DNA from: Uruburuella testudinis
GTDB taxonomy: Bacteria > Pseudomonadota > Gammaproteobacteria > Burkholderiales > Neisseriaceae
Length of the DNA: 64,000 nucleotides
Assembly: GCF_022870865.1 (NCBI RefSeq)
Contig: NZ_CP091508.1
Location: 744,001-808,000, forward strand
Direction: 5' to 3'
The notes below the pieces were generated by a model. That model did no database searches and was not told the origin of the DNA. It was given only the letters and a program-made list of their open reading frames with translations. This document shows positions 47,466 through 55,999 of the stretch, one piece after another. Position 1 is the first letter of the stretch, and every line of letters starts with the position of its first letter. Position numbers and translations under genes: made by a program.

Positions 47466-47600
47466 TTTGTCTAATTTTATCTGGGCTAGGTTTTAAGTAG
47501 ATTTGATTATACTAAAATAAGACAATTTGGCAATAATTATTCTTTGATATGCTGTGTAAAGTTTGATGACTGCATTAATAAATACATTTTGTCTAATTAT
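47466..47600 (-). promoter_or_regulatory. leuA promoter with three TTGTCTwATT boxes
   Basis: On the minus strand TTGCCA (47528-47533), 16 bp, TATAAT (47506-47511) form a strong promoter. Three similar boxes surround it: TTTGTCTAATTTTAT at 47466-47480 (plus sense, between transcription start and the start codon), TTGTCTTATTTTA at 47513-47525 (minus sense, inside the promoter spacer) and TTTGTCTAATTAT at 47588-47600 (plus sense, upstream). The placement is that of repressor operators; the natural candidate binder is the helix-turn-helix fused to LeuA. This is inference. Confidence 0.6.
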
Positions 47601-47715
47601 CTTGAGTACCGCACCGCCAAAGGCCGTCTGAAAACATGGTGATAAAACCAATGCAGCCGCTTTAAATTCGGCCGAAATATAGTAAACTGCCGGCATCTGT
47701 AATTTTTTTACCGCC

Positions 47716-48828
47716 ATGACCACCATTCCCACCAACCGCCATACCGATATCGAATGGCGCAATGAAAGCACGCAAAAGCCGCCCAAACAGGCGCTTTTCA
47801 TTGACCGTGCCAATGCCGATATGCTGCTTCAATACGCCCGTAACAACACCGCCGTCGTATGGCAGGGCGATTTCCATAACGCCAAACAGATTTTGGCAGC
47901 GCTGAAAAAGCGTATCCGCAAACCGGCTGCCCAAGCGCCGCAAGCGGATATTCAGACGGCCTTTCACCGCCACCGTCTGCAACAGGCGCAGCAAAGCCGG
48001 CTGATAAACATGCTGGCGGTGGAAATCGGCGCCGGCTTCACCCTTAATTTGCCGCGCGCGCCCGATGTATCCGCCGCGCTGGCCGATGTATACGGCCTGC
48101 CCAATGAAACGCCGTTTCTGTTGCCGCTCAACCAATTGCTCGGCTTTATCGGCGCACACGAATGGCACAAAAAAGGCGTAAACATTCCCGCGCTTGGCGG
48201 CAGAATTCACGTGCCTTTCGGTGTCTTTTCCCCATTGCGCGGCGAATATCTCGAATTATTGATGCAGGCACCATTGCCCAGGCATTACCGAACCGCCTTT
48301 GATATCGGCACCGGCAGCGGCGTATTGGCCGCCCTGCTTGCCCGCCGCGGCGTTTCCACTGTTATCGGCACCGACACCAATCCACGCGCCATCAACTGCG
48401 CCGAAGCCAACCTGACGCGGCTGGGATTAAGCCAACAAGTGCGCATCGAACACACTGATTTATTCCCCGCCGGCTGCGCCGATTTAATCGTCTGCAACCC
48501 GCCGTGGCTGCCCGCCAAACCCACTTCCGCCATCGAAGCCGCACTTTACGACCCCGATCATGCCATGCTGAAAAGCTTTCTCAACGGCGTTGCCGCACAC
48601 CTCAACCCCGGCGGCGAAGCCTGGCTGGTGATTTCCGATCTGGCCGAACACCTGCATTTGCGCCATGCCGATTTTTTACAACAATGCTTTCAGACGGCCT
48701 CATTAACCGTAATCGATGTGCTGCACACCAAACCTGTACATCAAAAAGCCGCCGCCCCCAAAGACCCGCTCTCATTTGCCCGCAATCAGGAAACCACCCA
48801 TCTTTACCGATTGAAACCCAAAAAATAA
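47716..48828 (+). CDS. Class I SAM-dependent methyltransferase (NPPW type)
   Basis: 370 residues. An N-terminal helical region (1-180) is followed by a Rossmann methyltransferase domain: FDIGTGSGVLAALLARRGV (motif I, about 197), GTDTNPRAINCAEANLTRLG (about 220) and VCNPPWLPAK (motif IV, about 263), with HLNPGGEAWLVISDL near 300. NPPW/NPPY marks enzymes that methylate amide or exocyclic amino nitrogens, as in HemK/PrmC, RlmG and RsmC, so an rRNA or release-factor target is plausible. Divergent from leuA with 258 bp between. Terminated by a strong hairpin. Confidence 0.8.
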   Translation: MTTIPTNRHTDIEWRNESTQKPPKQALFIDRANADMLLQYARNNTAVVWQGDFHNAKQILAALKKRIRKPAAQAPQADIQTAFHRHRLQQAQQSRLINMLAVEIGAGFTLNLPRAPDVSAALADVYGLPNETPFLLPLNQLLGFIGAHEWHKKGVNIPALGGRIHVPFGVFSPLRGEYLELLMQAPLPRHYRTAFDIGTGSGVLAALLARRGVSTVIGTDTNPRAINCAEANLTRLGLSQQVRIEHTDLFPAGCADLIVCNPPWLPAKPTSAIEAALYDPDHAMLKSFLNGVAAHLNPGGEAWLVISDLAEHLHLRHADFLQQCFQTASLTVIDVLHTKPVHQKAAAPKDPLSFARNQETTHLYRLKPKK

Positions 48829-48829
48829 A

Positions 48830-48873
48830 GCCAAAGCCGCCTGAAATATTTCAGACGGCTTTGGCTTTTTGTA
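48830..48873 (+). terminator. Terminator after the methyltransferase gene
   Basis: GCCAAAGCCGCCTGAAA / TTTCAGACGGCTTTGGC with one mismatched pair, then TTTTTG; part of it is an inverted uptake-sequence pair. The array trailer follows. Confidence 0.85.
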
Positions 48874-48988
48874 ACCCCCCCCCGTAACGGTAAGAAAACC
48901 ATTGTTAAACAACAGGCACGGCGCAAGTTATTTCTAAGCCGTTTTGCAGGGCAGCGAACGAATGGCTGCAACCATTGGTTTTTATAGA

Positions 48989-51900
48989 TTTATAAGCTGC
49001 CTGTGCGGCAGTGAACCCAAAGACGGCCATCACGTCCAAACCTTTGATTTTCTAAGCTGCCTGTGCGGCAGTGAACGCATTCTGACTGATTATGCAGCAG
49101 AACAACTATTTCTAAGCTGCCTGTGCGGCAGTGAACGAAACAAAACACCCGCACGCTGACCTGATTGTTTTCTAAGCTGCCTGTGCGGCAGTGAACGGCG
49201 TCTTGCTCAAACTCCATGCCGTCAAACTTTTCTAAGCTGCCTGTGCGGCAGTGAACTTGACCCCCGCCGCCAAAGAAACCCGCCGAAATTTCTAAGCTGC
49301 CTGTGCGGCAGTGAACATGAGCGACTACGTCCCGATTTGCGCGCTGCATTTCTAAGCTGCCTGTGCGGCAGTGAACGGTCTCGCCCAAATCGACTCCGAC
49401 AGCAAGGTTTTCTAAGCTGCCTGTGCGGCAGTGAACTAAACCTTATGTGTCATCGGTTGGTCTCTATTTTTCTAAGCTGCCTGTGCGGCAGTGAACCAAG
49501 TATGCGCAGGGTATGCGCGTTGGGGTCATTTCTAAGCTGCCTGTGCGGCAGTGAACTTTACGGCTTGCCCGCGGAGGTGATTTACCACTTTCTAAGCTGC
49601 CTGTGCGGCAGTGAACGCGAGAAGCCGCGTCGGTTGCAGTTAGTGCATTTTCTAAGCTGCCTGTGCGGCAGTGAACGCACACGCCGATGCGCTGCTGGCG
49701 CTCACGGATTTCTAAGCTGCCTGTGCGGCAGTGAACAATCGCACCGTATGCGGTCGCCGCAGAAGACTTTTCTAAGCTGCCTGTGCGGCAGTGAACGAAG
49801 ATATTTTTTATGCGCACAACGTAGGCAGTTTCTAAGCTGCCTGTGCGGCAGTGAACAGTATCGATGCCTGTTACGTCCATGATTTTGCTTTCTAAGCTGC
49901 CTGTGCGGCAGTGAACACCACACCCCCCGAATCCCTACCACCGTTCGCTTTCTAAGCTGCCTGTGCGGCAGTGAACTCCCACGGCTTATCGGTTTTTTGC
50001 GCCAGCTTTTTCTAAGCTGCCTGTGCGGCAGTGAACATTGCAATCACATGTCTAATCGCTTTGGTTGTTTTCTAAGCTGCCTGTGCGGCAGTGAACGGTA
50101 TTTGTATTTTAAAAACGCTGATGCGTGTTTTCTAAGCTGCCTGTGCGGCAGTGAACGAACATGATGGTTTTTCCGATTTCCCGATTTCTTTCTAAGCTGC
50201 CTGTGCGGCAGTGAACTGCCATCACGCGGGTAGGTGTGACAGTAGCTTTTTCTAAGCTGCCTGTGCGGCAGTGAACGAGTGGAAAGCCAGAACACAGAAC
50301 GTTATGGTTTTCTAAGCTGCCTGTGCGGCAGTGAACCAGTATGGCGACGCGCCGAACGACAGCGTAGATTTCTAAGCTGCCTGTGCGGCAGTGAACCTGA
50401 TGTGTACGTGGTGCGGGTGGTACAGGCATTTCTAAGCTGCCTGTGCGGCAGTGAACGCTCTCGTCGACCACCACCAGGTCATAACGCTTTTCTAAGCTGC
50501 CTGTGCGGCAGTGAACGAGACCATGTCAGGGGATACCCCTGCGATTGCTTTCTAAGCTGCCTGTGCGGCAGTGAACTAGTGCCAATTCGGCATTGGTGTA
50601 GTTATCAATTTCTAAGCTGCCTGTGCGGCAGTGAACTCTGCGCGGTCGAATGTCGCCTCGCCCGCGTTTTTCTAAGCTGCCTGTGCGGCAGTGAACCCCC
50701 CCACCGTGCCTCTTCGGATTGCTCGTACTTTCTAAGCTGCCTGTGCGGCAGTGAACGGATATGGGCGACCGGGCGCCCTATACTTTTTTTTCTAAGCTGC
50801 CTGTGCGGCAGTGAACATTGAGTAGTGAGCGGGTGAGCGTCGGTTGATTTTCTAAGCTGCCTGTGCGGCAGTGAACGGCTATACGCTGCCCGACAAGGGT
50901 ACGGAGGTTTTCTAAGCTGCCTGTGCGGCAGTGAACCCTACATGAACGGGCTGGTGCTGGATACCGAATTTCTAAGCTGCCTGTGCGGCAGTGAACTATC
51001 GTGTGCAAGTGGTACTCTGCAATGTAAGTTTCTAAGCTGCCTGTGCGGCAGTGAACTCGCGGTATTGGTCAAATTCTCTCGCTGTTGTTTTCTAAGCTGC
51101 CTGTGCGGCAGTGAACGAAATTGGCGGATTGGCAGGAATACGAGGCATTTTCTAAGCTGCCTGTGCGGCAGTGAACATATCGTGTGCAAATAGGGCGCTG
51201 CAATATAATTTCTAAGCTGCCTGTGCGGCAGTGAACTGACAATCGCTTGGTGAGTGAGTGGGAAATAATTTCTAAGCTGCCTGTGCGGCAGTGAACACTG
51301 ACATTGGCGCTTTCGGTTATCGGTGCGTTTTCTAAGCTGCCTGTGCGGCAGTGAACGCCTTCTTATGTGTAAGATGATGAATTTTATATTTCTAAGCTGC
51401 CTGTGCGGCAGTGAACCTTTACGTTTGTTAAAACATGTAAGAAATATATTTCTAAGCTGCCTGTGCGGCAGTGAACAAGGTTTCGGGGTGTTTGCGCCAT
51501 TGGCGTAATTTCTAAGCTGCCTGTGCGGCAGTGAACAATACACACATCTTAAACAAGCGCCCCGATACTTTCTAAGCTGCCTGTGCGGCAGTGAACGGAT
51601 GGAAGCCGGCGCCCTCGATATGGCCATATTTCTAAGCTGCCTGTGCGGCAGTGAACTTCGGGTAGCTGTACCACACCCGCCGCTTGTTTTTCTAAGCTGC
51701 CTGTGCGGCAGTGAACTCAAGCACGCGCTGCGAGGGGATTTCTTCAAATTTCTAAGCTGCCTGTGCGGCAGTGAACTATTGCGGCGCGCGCCGCCGCGGC
51801 GCTTGAATTTTCTAAGCTGCCTGTGCGGCAGTGAACGCAGCAGCGGCGGGGGTGATTTGGTTGTTCATTTTCTAAGCTGCCTGTGCGGCAGTGAACAGTT

Positions 51901-52076
51901 AGTGCACGGCGACCGCATAACGCGGTCATTTCTAAGCTGCCTGTGCGGCAGTGAACAACGTAATAAAATCAAGCTGATGGGTAAGAGATTTCTAAGCTGC
52001 CTGTGCGGCAGTGAACATTTAAAAAAGTTGAAATGAAAAAAATAAATATTTCTAAGCTGCCTGTGCGGCAGTGAAC
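48989..52076 (-). CRISPR. Type I-F CRISPR array, 52 repeats and 51 spacers
   Basis: Perfect 60-nt periodicity: 28-base repeat, 32-base spacer, 51 times without a single length deviation. On the transcribed (minus) strand the repeat is GTTCACTGCCGCACAGGCAG followed by CTTAGAAA; the Cas6f stem is CTGCC/GGCAG with loop GCACA. Fifty-one repeats are identical; the leader-distal one at 48989-49016 has one change (TTTATAAG instead of TTTCTAAG on the plus strand), as expected of the oldest unit. Newest spacers lie on the right next to the leader. Many spacers translate into clean protein-like frames on one strand, consistent with phage genes as sources. Spacers at 50997 and 51177 are variants of one target. 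Confidence 0.98.
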
Positions 52077-52210
52077 TAAGCTATTTTATCGCTCAACTCT
52101 TTAATTCTCAAGTCTGTGGTGTGGGAAACGGTTATAGGCCTTTTTTTAAGAGCCACCTGAAACCTTTAAAAACCAGGCTCTTTGGGCTGTGATTTAAAAA
52201 AGGGTTGAAC
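52077..52210 (-). promoter_or_regulatory. CRISPR leader and array promoter
   Basis: On the minus strand TTGAGA (52106-52111), 17-bp spacer and TAAAAT (52083-52088) give a near-consensus promoter whose start falls at the first repeat. Further inside, AAGAGCC and GGCTCTT (about 52151-52185) form an inverted repeat. The whole block is duplicated at 45242-45380. Confidence 0.75.
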
Positions 52211-52292
52211 ATCAGCTTGCATTTGTTGCATGGCGCTTGTTAGAACGGTTTAATTTAAGTCAATACTCTATCCATATTTCTTTTTATCTCTG

Positions 52293-52379
52293 TATAATCA
52301 CACTCAAACTGCCGTGCAGGCAGCTTAGAAATAAAAGATATTAATAGTTATTTTAACCGCCGAACAGGCGGAATGGCTT
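52293..52379 (+). ncRNA. Candidate cas-regulating mini-CRISPR RNA (CreR-like) for type I-F
   Basis: TATAAT at 52293-52298 (preceded by TG) would start RNA near 52305. Pseudo-repeat 1 (52304-52331) matches the array repeat at 22 of 28 positions, with stem CTGCC/GGCAG, loop GTGCA and a perfect 5' handle CTTAGAAA. Pseudo-repeat 2 (52352-52379) keeps 17 of 28 but its stem CCGCC/GGCGG shows a compensatory T-A to C-G change and a G...A loop (GAACA), so pairing is conserved. Between them is a 20-base pseudo-spacer, TAAAAGATATTAATAGTTAT, 12 nt (two Csy3 steps) shorter than the 32-nt array spacers. It is on the opposite strand to the array, reading towards csy1. No good -35 box is visible. Confidence 0.75.
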
Positions 52380-52510
52380 TATTTGAAGTTGTTTGTTAAC
52401 ACTGCATGTGCCGGCCCCTTTGTCTATACAGGTAATCAGGTTTTCTAACTGTTGCTGATAAACTATCAGCATAAAATTTTAGAGGTATCAATTTGTTTTA
52501 ATATTCAAAA

Positions 52511-52560
52511 CCTAAAAAATATTTTTATTATTTCCTAAAAAATATTTATATTAATATTTA
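52511..52560 (+). promoter_or_regulatory. Two CC-PAM target-like sites in front of the csy1 promoter
   Basis: CC followed by TAAAAAATATTT occurs at 52511-52524 and 52534-52547. Against the pseudo-spacer, the second site (protospacer from 52536) agrees at positions 1-5, 7-11, 13-15, 17, 19-20 and 22-25; in the first 20 the mismatches are 6, 12, 16 and 18. The first site agrees at 1-5, 7-11 and a few later bases (14 of 20). CC is the known type I-F PAM. The better site ends directly at the -35 box of csy1. Confidence 0.7.
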
Positions 52561-52590
52561 TTGACATCAGGCTCGGTGCTATCGTATGGT
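52561..52590 (+). promoter_or_regulatory. Predicted csy operon promoter
   Basis: TTGACA (52561-52566, consensus) and TATGGT (52585-52590) with an 18-bp spacer, about 45 bp before the csy1 start; AAAGGAAA serves as ribosome site. The remaining sequence between the CreR-like unit and the target sites (52380-52510) shows no gene. Confidence 0.65.
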
Positions 52591-52642
52591 TATCCTGTAA
52601 AGATCAATGAGCTCAAAATAATTTCTCTATAAAGGAAAGCGT

Positions 52643-54016
52643 ATGCAGGAAATTACACCGGAGCATGTTCGTGCGGCCATTGGGCGGTTTTGTGATGGTC
52701 TGTATCAAAAAAAGGCAGAGTCTGAGCTGAAAAAGTTGGAGAAGGCGCGTTTATCGCAAAATGAAAGTGAAATTGCCGCACTCGAAGCAACATTGGCCGA
52801 GCTTAAGCAAAAATACTTGCCGGCCCGCTGGATAGCATCGGATGCGTTGCGTTTTGCTACGCAATTAAAATTTGGATCGCATATCTCAAAAGGGGTTCAC
52901 CCCGATGCAAAGGGCGACAATATTTATTTTCAGACCGCATTTACACTGCCGCCTCATCTTGCCGGTTCGCAATTGCTCTCTGAGCCTGCCTTAGATGCCA
53001 ACGGCAATGCTGCCGCTTTGCCTTTGGCGGCTTTTTTAAACCTTACGATCGATGATGCAGGCCGTCTGAAACTGCGTGATTTGCTGCAGGAAAACCATGC
53101 GGCACTGCAAGGTTGTTTTGCGGATGATGAAGCAGAATCAGCTCGCATCTGCACTGTTTTTCAGACGGCCTTAAAAGCAGAAATCGATCAGCCTGTTTGC
53201 CATGAGCGCAACAAGCAGATTTTGTGGCCATTGGGGGAGGATGCGGCGGTACGGGATGATTATGTCTGTTTGGTGCCGTTGCATCCCTCGGCGCTGGTGC
53301 ATGAGGTGTATCAACGCATCCATCAAATCCGTTATGGCGAAGCAAGCAAGGCAGCCAAAGAAGCCCGTTTTAAGCATAAAGAAAACGAAATGCAGCCTTA
53401 TTTCACAACATTGCCGATGGGTGTGGTCAAGCTGGGCGGCAGCCAGCCGCAAAATGTCAGCCAGCTGACCAGCCGACAAGGCGGGCTCAATTATTTGCTG
53501 CCGGCTTTACCGCCTCAGTTTGCCCGCGACGGGGCGTATCAGTTAAAGCCACAGCATGCTAGTTTTTTCAACCGGTCGCTGCGTTATGCCTGCCGCGAGC
53601 CGTTTGAGAATTTGAAAAGAGTAGTGGTTGCTAAAAAATCTATTATGCAAATCCGCCATTTACGCCAAGATGCGCTCGAACATATGCTGGGGATTATTCT
53701 GGATCTTGCCGAACATATTCAGACGGCCAAACCGGCAGGTTGGAGCCGTGATTTTCCGCAACTGCCGCAAGCGCAAAAATACTGGCTCGATCCGAACCGT
53801 GCAGCGCTGGAAGGCGAAGCAGATTTTCAGACCGGCTGGGGAAATGATTGGGAAACAACGGTGCAGCAGCATTTTACTTTATGGCTGAATAGTTGGTTCA
53901 AGCAGCAATTTCCTAAAAAAGCGGCAGAATTCAACGATGCCGAATATCAACAGTGGTATCGCGATATGCGTCATGCTTTGCGTGCGGCGCAGCGGAACGG
54001 AAGGAGCGCCGCATGA
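52643..54016 (+). CDS. csy1: Type I-F Cascade large subunit Csy1 (Cas8f)
   Basis: 457 residues. Recognisable Csy1 features: coiled N-terminus (KKAESELKKLEKARLSQNES), LKFGSHISKGVHPDAKGDNI, LVPLHPSALVHEVYQRI near 215, and LGGSQPQNVSQLTSRQGGLN near 265, the segment shared by Csy1 proteins. With Csy2 it binds the crRNA 5' handle and reads the PAM. Overlaps csy2 by ATGA. Contains uptake sequences, so the locus has been adapted to this genus. Confidence 0.95.
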   Translation: MQEITPEHVRAAIGRFCDGLYQKKAESELKKLEKARLSQNESEIAALEATLAELKQKYLPARWIASDALRFATQLKFGSHISKGVHPDAKGDNIYFQTAFTLPPHLAGSQLLSEPALDANGNAAALPLAAFLNLTIDDAGRLKLRDLLQENHAALQGCFADDEAESARICTVFQTALKAEIDQPVCHERNKQILWPLGEDAAVRDDYVCLVPLHPSALVHEVYQRIHQIRYGEASKAAKEARFKHKENEMQPYFTTLPMGVVKLGGSQPQNVSQLTSRQGGLNYLLPALPPQFARDGAYQLKPQHASFFNRSLRYACREPFENLKRVVVAKKSIMQIRHLRQDALEHMLGIILDLAEHIQTAKPAGWSRDFPQLPQAQKYWLDPNRAALEGEADFQTGWGNDWETTVQQHFTLWLNSWFKQQFPKKAAEFNDAEYQQWYRDMRHALRAAQRNGRSAA

Positions 54017-55014
54017 AAACACCCTGTTATTATGCTGTGTTTGAACGAGTCTCTATTCAGGCGGCCAATGCGGTTTCGGGCCCGCTCAGTTACGGCTTTC
54101 CTGCACTAAACGGTTTTTTGGGCGCCATGCATGCGCTGAACCGCAAGCTGTCTGCAACCGGCATGCCGGCAAGCCTCGGTGGTGTGCTGATTGCCAACCA
54201 CCGCTGCGATATACAGGCGTTTCAGGCAGATATATTCAGCGATGCGGTTTTTATCCAGAGCCGCAACCCCATCAAACGTAACGGCGAAACGGCACCCATC
54301 ATCGAAGAAGGTAAGGTGCATCTTACGGTAAGCCTTGCCGTGGAAGTATTCGGCCATATCAACGATATCCAGCCGCAAGCCAATGAATTAGCGGAACAGT
54401 TGGCAAAATTGTTGTATCAGCAACGGATTGCCGGCGGCAGTGTTACCCGTATCGGCCGTTGCCGGCTTTATCCGACCCATCAAAGCGCCGATGTTCGCCG
54501 TCGTCTGCTGCCGGGTTTTGTTTTGATGAATGCCGACCGCAAACTGAAAATCATTACCGCCGAGCTGAAAAGCGGAATCTGCCACAAATACAGCAGAGGC
54601 CGTCTGAAAGCCGAAGATGGCGAAGATGGCGAACCGATTCCCACCGGTATGCCTGCCAACCCCGATGCTTCCCAGCTTGATGCCTTGCTGGCAACAGCAA
54701 TGCGCTATCATCAGCCGCAGGCCAATGGCGAATGGCACAGCACCGGCATCAAATCGCGCCACGGCTGGATCGTGCCGCTGCCATTGGGCTATCAAGCTAT
54801 CAGCCCCCTATTTCCCGCTGGGAAAATGCAGCACAGCCGCAATCCTGACTACCCCGCCTGCTACGCCGAAGCCCTCTACGGCTTGGGCGAATGGGTGTTC
54901 CCGACCAGGCTACCCGAAACATTGGCCGGCTGTTTCTGGCGCTATGCCGAGCCGCAAGAAAACCTTTACCTGATTACCCAAAGCACAGATGAACAAGGAG
55001 AACACTATGTCTAA
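54013..55014 (+). CDS. csy2: Type I-F Cascade subunit Csy2 (Cas5f)
   Basis: 333 residues from ATG 54013, overlapping csy1. Opens with FERVSIQAANAVSGPLSYGFPALNGF-type sequence (Csy2 RAMP start) and includes FSDAVFIQSRNPIKRNGETA and the late KMQHSRNPDYPACYAEALYG. Partners Csy1 at the 5' handle. Overlaps csy3 by 8 bp, consistent with a tightly coupled operon. Confidence 0.95.
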   Translation: MKTPCYYAVFERVSIQAANAVSGPLSYGFPALNGFLGAMHALNRKLSATGMPASLGGVLIANHRCDIQAFQADIFSDAVFIQSRNPIKRNGETAPIIEEGKVHLTVSLAVEVFGHINDIQPQANELAEQLAKLLYQQRIAGGSVTRIGRCRLYPTHQSADVRRRLLPGFVLMNADRKLKIITAELKSGICHKYSRGRLKAEDGEDGEPIPTGMPANPDASQLDALLATAMRYHQPQANGEWHSTGIKSRHGWIVPLPLGYQAISPLFPAGKMQHSRNPDYPACYAEALYGLGEWVFPTRLPETLAGCFWRYAEPQENLYLITQSTDEQGEHYV

Positions 55015-55996
55015 ACTCGAAATCGCCAGCGTATTGGCGTTTGAACGCAACCTCGATATTTCCGATGCATGGTTTTGCCAATGTGGTGATGATGGCGCAC
55101 GCAAGCCGGTCAGCATTCGCGAAAAATCTGTGCGCGGCACTATTTCTAACCGTCTTAAAAACGCCGTGGCCAACGACCCCGCCAAACTCGATGCTGAGAT
55201 TCAAAAACCCAACCTGCAAAAAGTTGATGTGGCCACGCTGGATGAAGACTGCCACACCCTGATTGCCCGTTTTACCCTGAAATCCCTGCCGTTTGACGGC
55301 CGCCCGAACAGCTGCAATAACCCCGATTATCAAGCCAAACTGCGACAAGCCATTGACGCCTACCTCACCGCCAACGGCACCCGCGTATTGGCGCTGCGCT
55401 ATGCCGCCAATATTGCTAACGCCCGCTGGCTGTGGCGTAACCGCATGGGTGCCGAAAGTATCCGCATCACCGTCTCTAACCGGCAGGAGCAAGTGGTTAT
55501 CACAAACAGCAAATCCCTTTCGTTGAATGAATTTAACAGTAACGCCGAAACCGAGATTATTGCCAATTGGATTGAGCAAGGCCTCAACGGCGTAGCCTTC
55601 ACCCTGCTCGAAATCGAAGCAGAGGCCAAAGTCGGTTACGGCCAAGAAGTCTACCCTTCACAAGAGCTGATACTCGACACCGGCCGCAGCAACAAAAGCA
55701 AAGTGCTCTACCAAATCGGCAACAACGCCGGCATGCACAGTCAAAAAATAAGCAACGCCATCCGTACCATCGACACCTGGTACAGCCCCGATGCCGCCTT
55801 CCCGATTGCGGCCGAACCCTATGGCGCCGTCACCACGATGGGTGTCGCATTCCGCCAACCCAAACAGAAAAACGATTTCTACACTTTATTTGACAATTGG
55901 ATACTCAAAGACCAAGCGCCGGCAATCGAACAACAGCACTACATCATCAGCGTATTGTTGCGCGGCGGCGTATTTGGAGCCAGCGGCAAGGAGTAA
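55007..55996 (+). CDS. csy3: Type I-F Cascade backbone Csy3 (Cas7f)
   Basis: 329 residues from ATG 55007 (MSKLEIASVLAFERNLDISD). SVLAFERNLDISDAWF and RYAANIANARWLWRNRMGAE are typical of Csy3, as is VGYGQEVYPSQEL. Six copies normally coat a 32-nt spacer in 6-nt steps, each flipping out every sixth base. This step size is relevant to the 20-nt pseudo-spacer upstream. Confidence 0.95.
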   Translation: MSKLEIASVLAFERNLDISDAWFCQCGDDGARKPVSIREKSVRGTISNRLKNAVANDPAKLDAEIQKPNLQKVDVATLDEDCHTLIARFTLKSLPFDGRPNSCNNPDYQAKLRQAIDAYLTANGTRVLALRYAANIANARWLWRNRMGAESIRITVSNRQEQVVITNSKSLSLNEFNSNAETEIIANWIEQGLNGVAFTLLEIEAEAKVGYGQEVYPSQELILDTGRSNKSKVLYQIGNNAGMHSQKISNAIRTIDTWYSPDAAFPIAAEPYGAVTTMGVAFRQPKQKNDFYTLFDNWILKDQAPAIEQQHYIISVLLRGGVFGASGKE

Positions 55997-55999
55997 AGC

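Noticed and set aside
49737..51928. Spacers at 49737 and 51897 share a 13-base stretch in opposite orientation (TATGCGGTCGCCG)
   Set aside because: Flanking bases do not align, so one short shared word among 51 spacers could be chance; noted only.
48990..52036. Long open frames on both strands across the array, with repeated FLSCLCGSE or VHCRTGSLE units
   Set aside because: They are translations of the 28+32-base CRISPR unit; 60 is divisible by three, so frames stay open. No ribosome sites or codon character.
52017..52048. Newest spacer resembles leader sequence (TTTAAAAAAGxTGAAAT also at about 45359)
   Set aside because: The match is at the 3' part of the crRNA, the seed does not match and no PAM fits, so it is not a plausible self-target; both sequences are very A/T-rich.
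52304..52331. The pseudo-repeat near csy1 as merely the first repeat of a decayed rightward array
   Set aside because: A decayed array would keep 60-nt spacing and would not be expected to show a compensatory stem change or a pseudo-spacer matching the adjacent promoter behind a CC PAM. Not excluded absolutely without comparative data.
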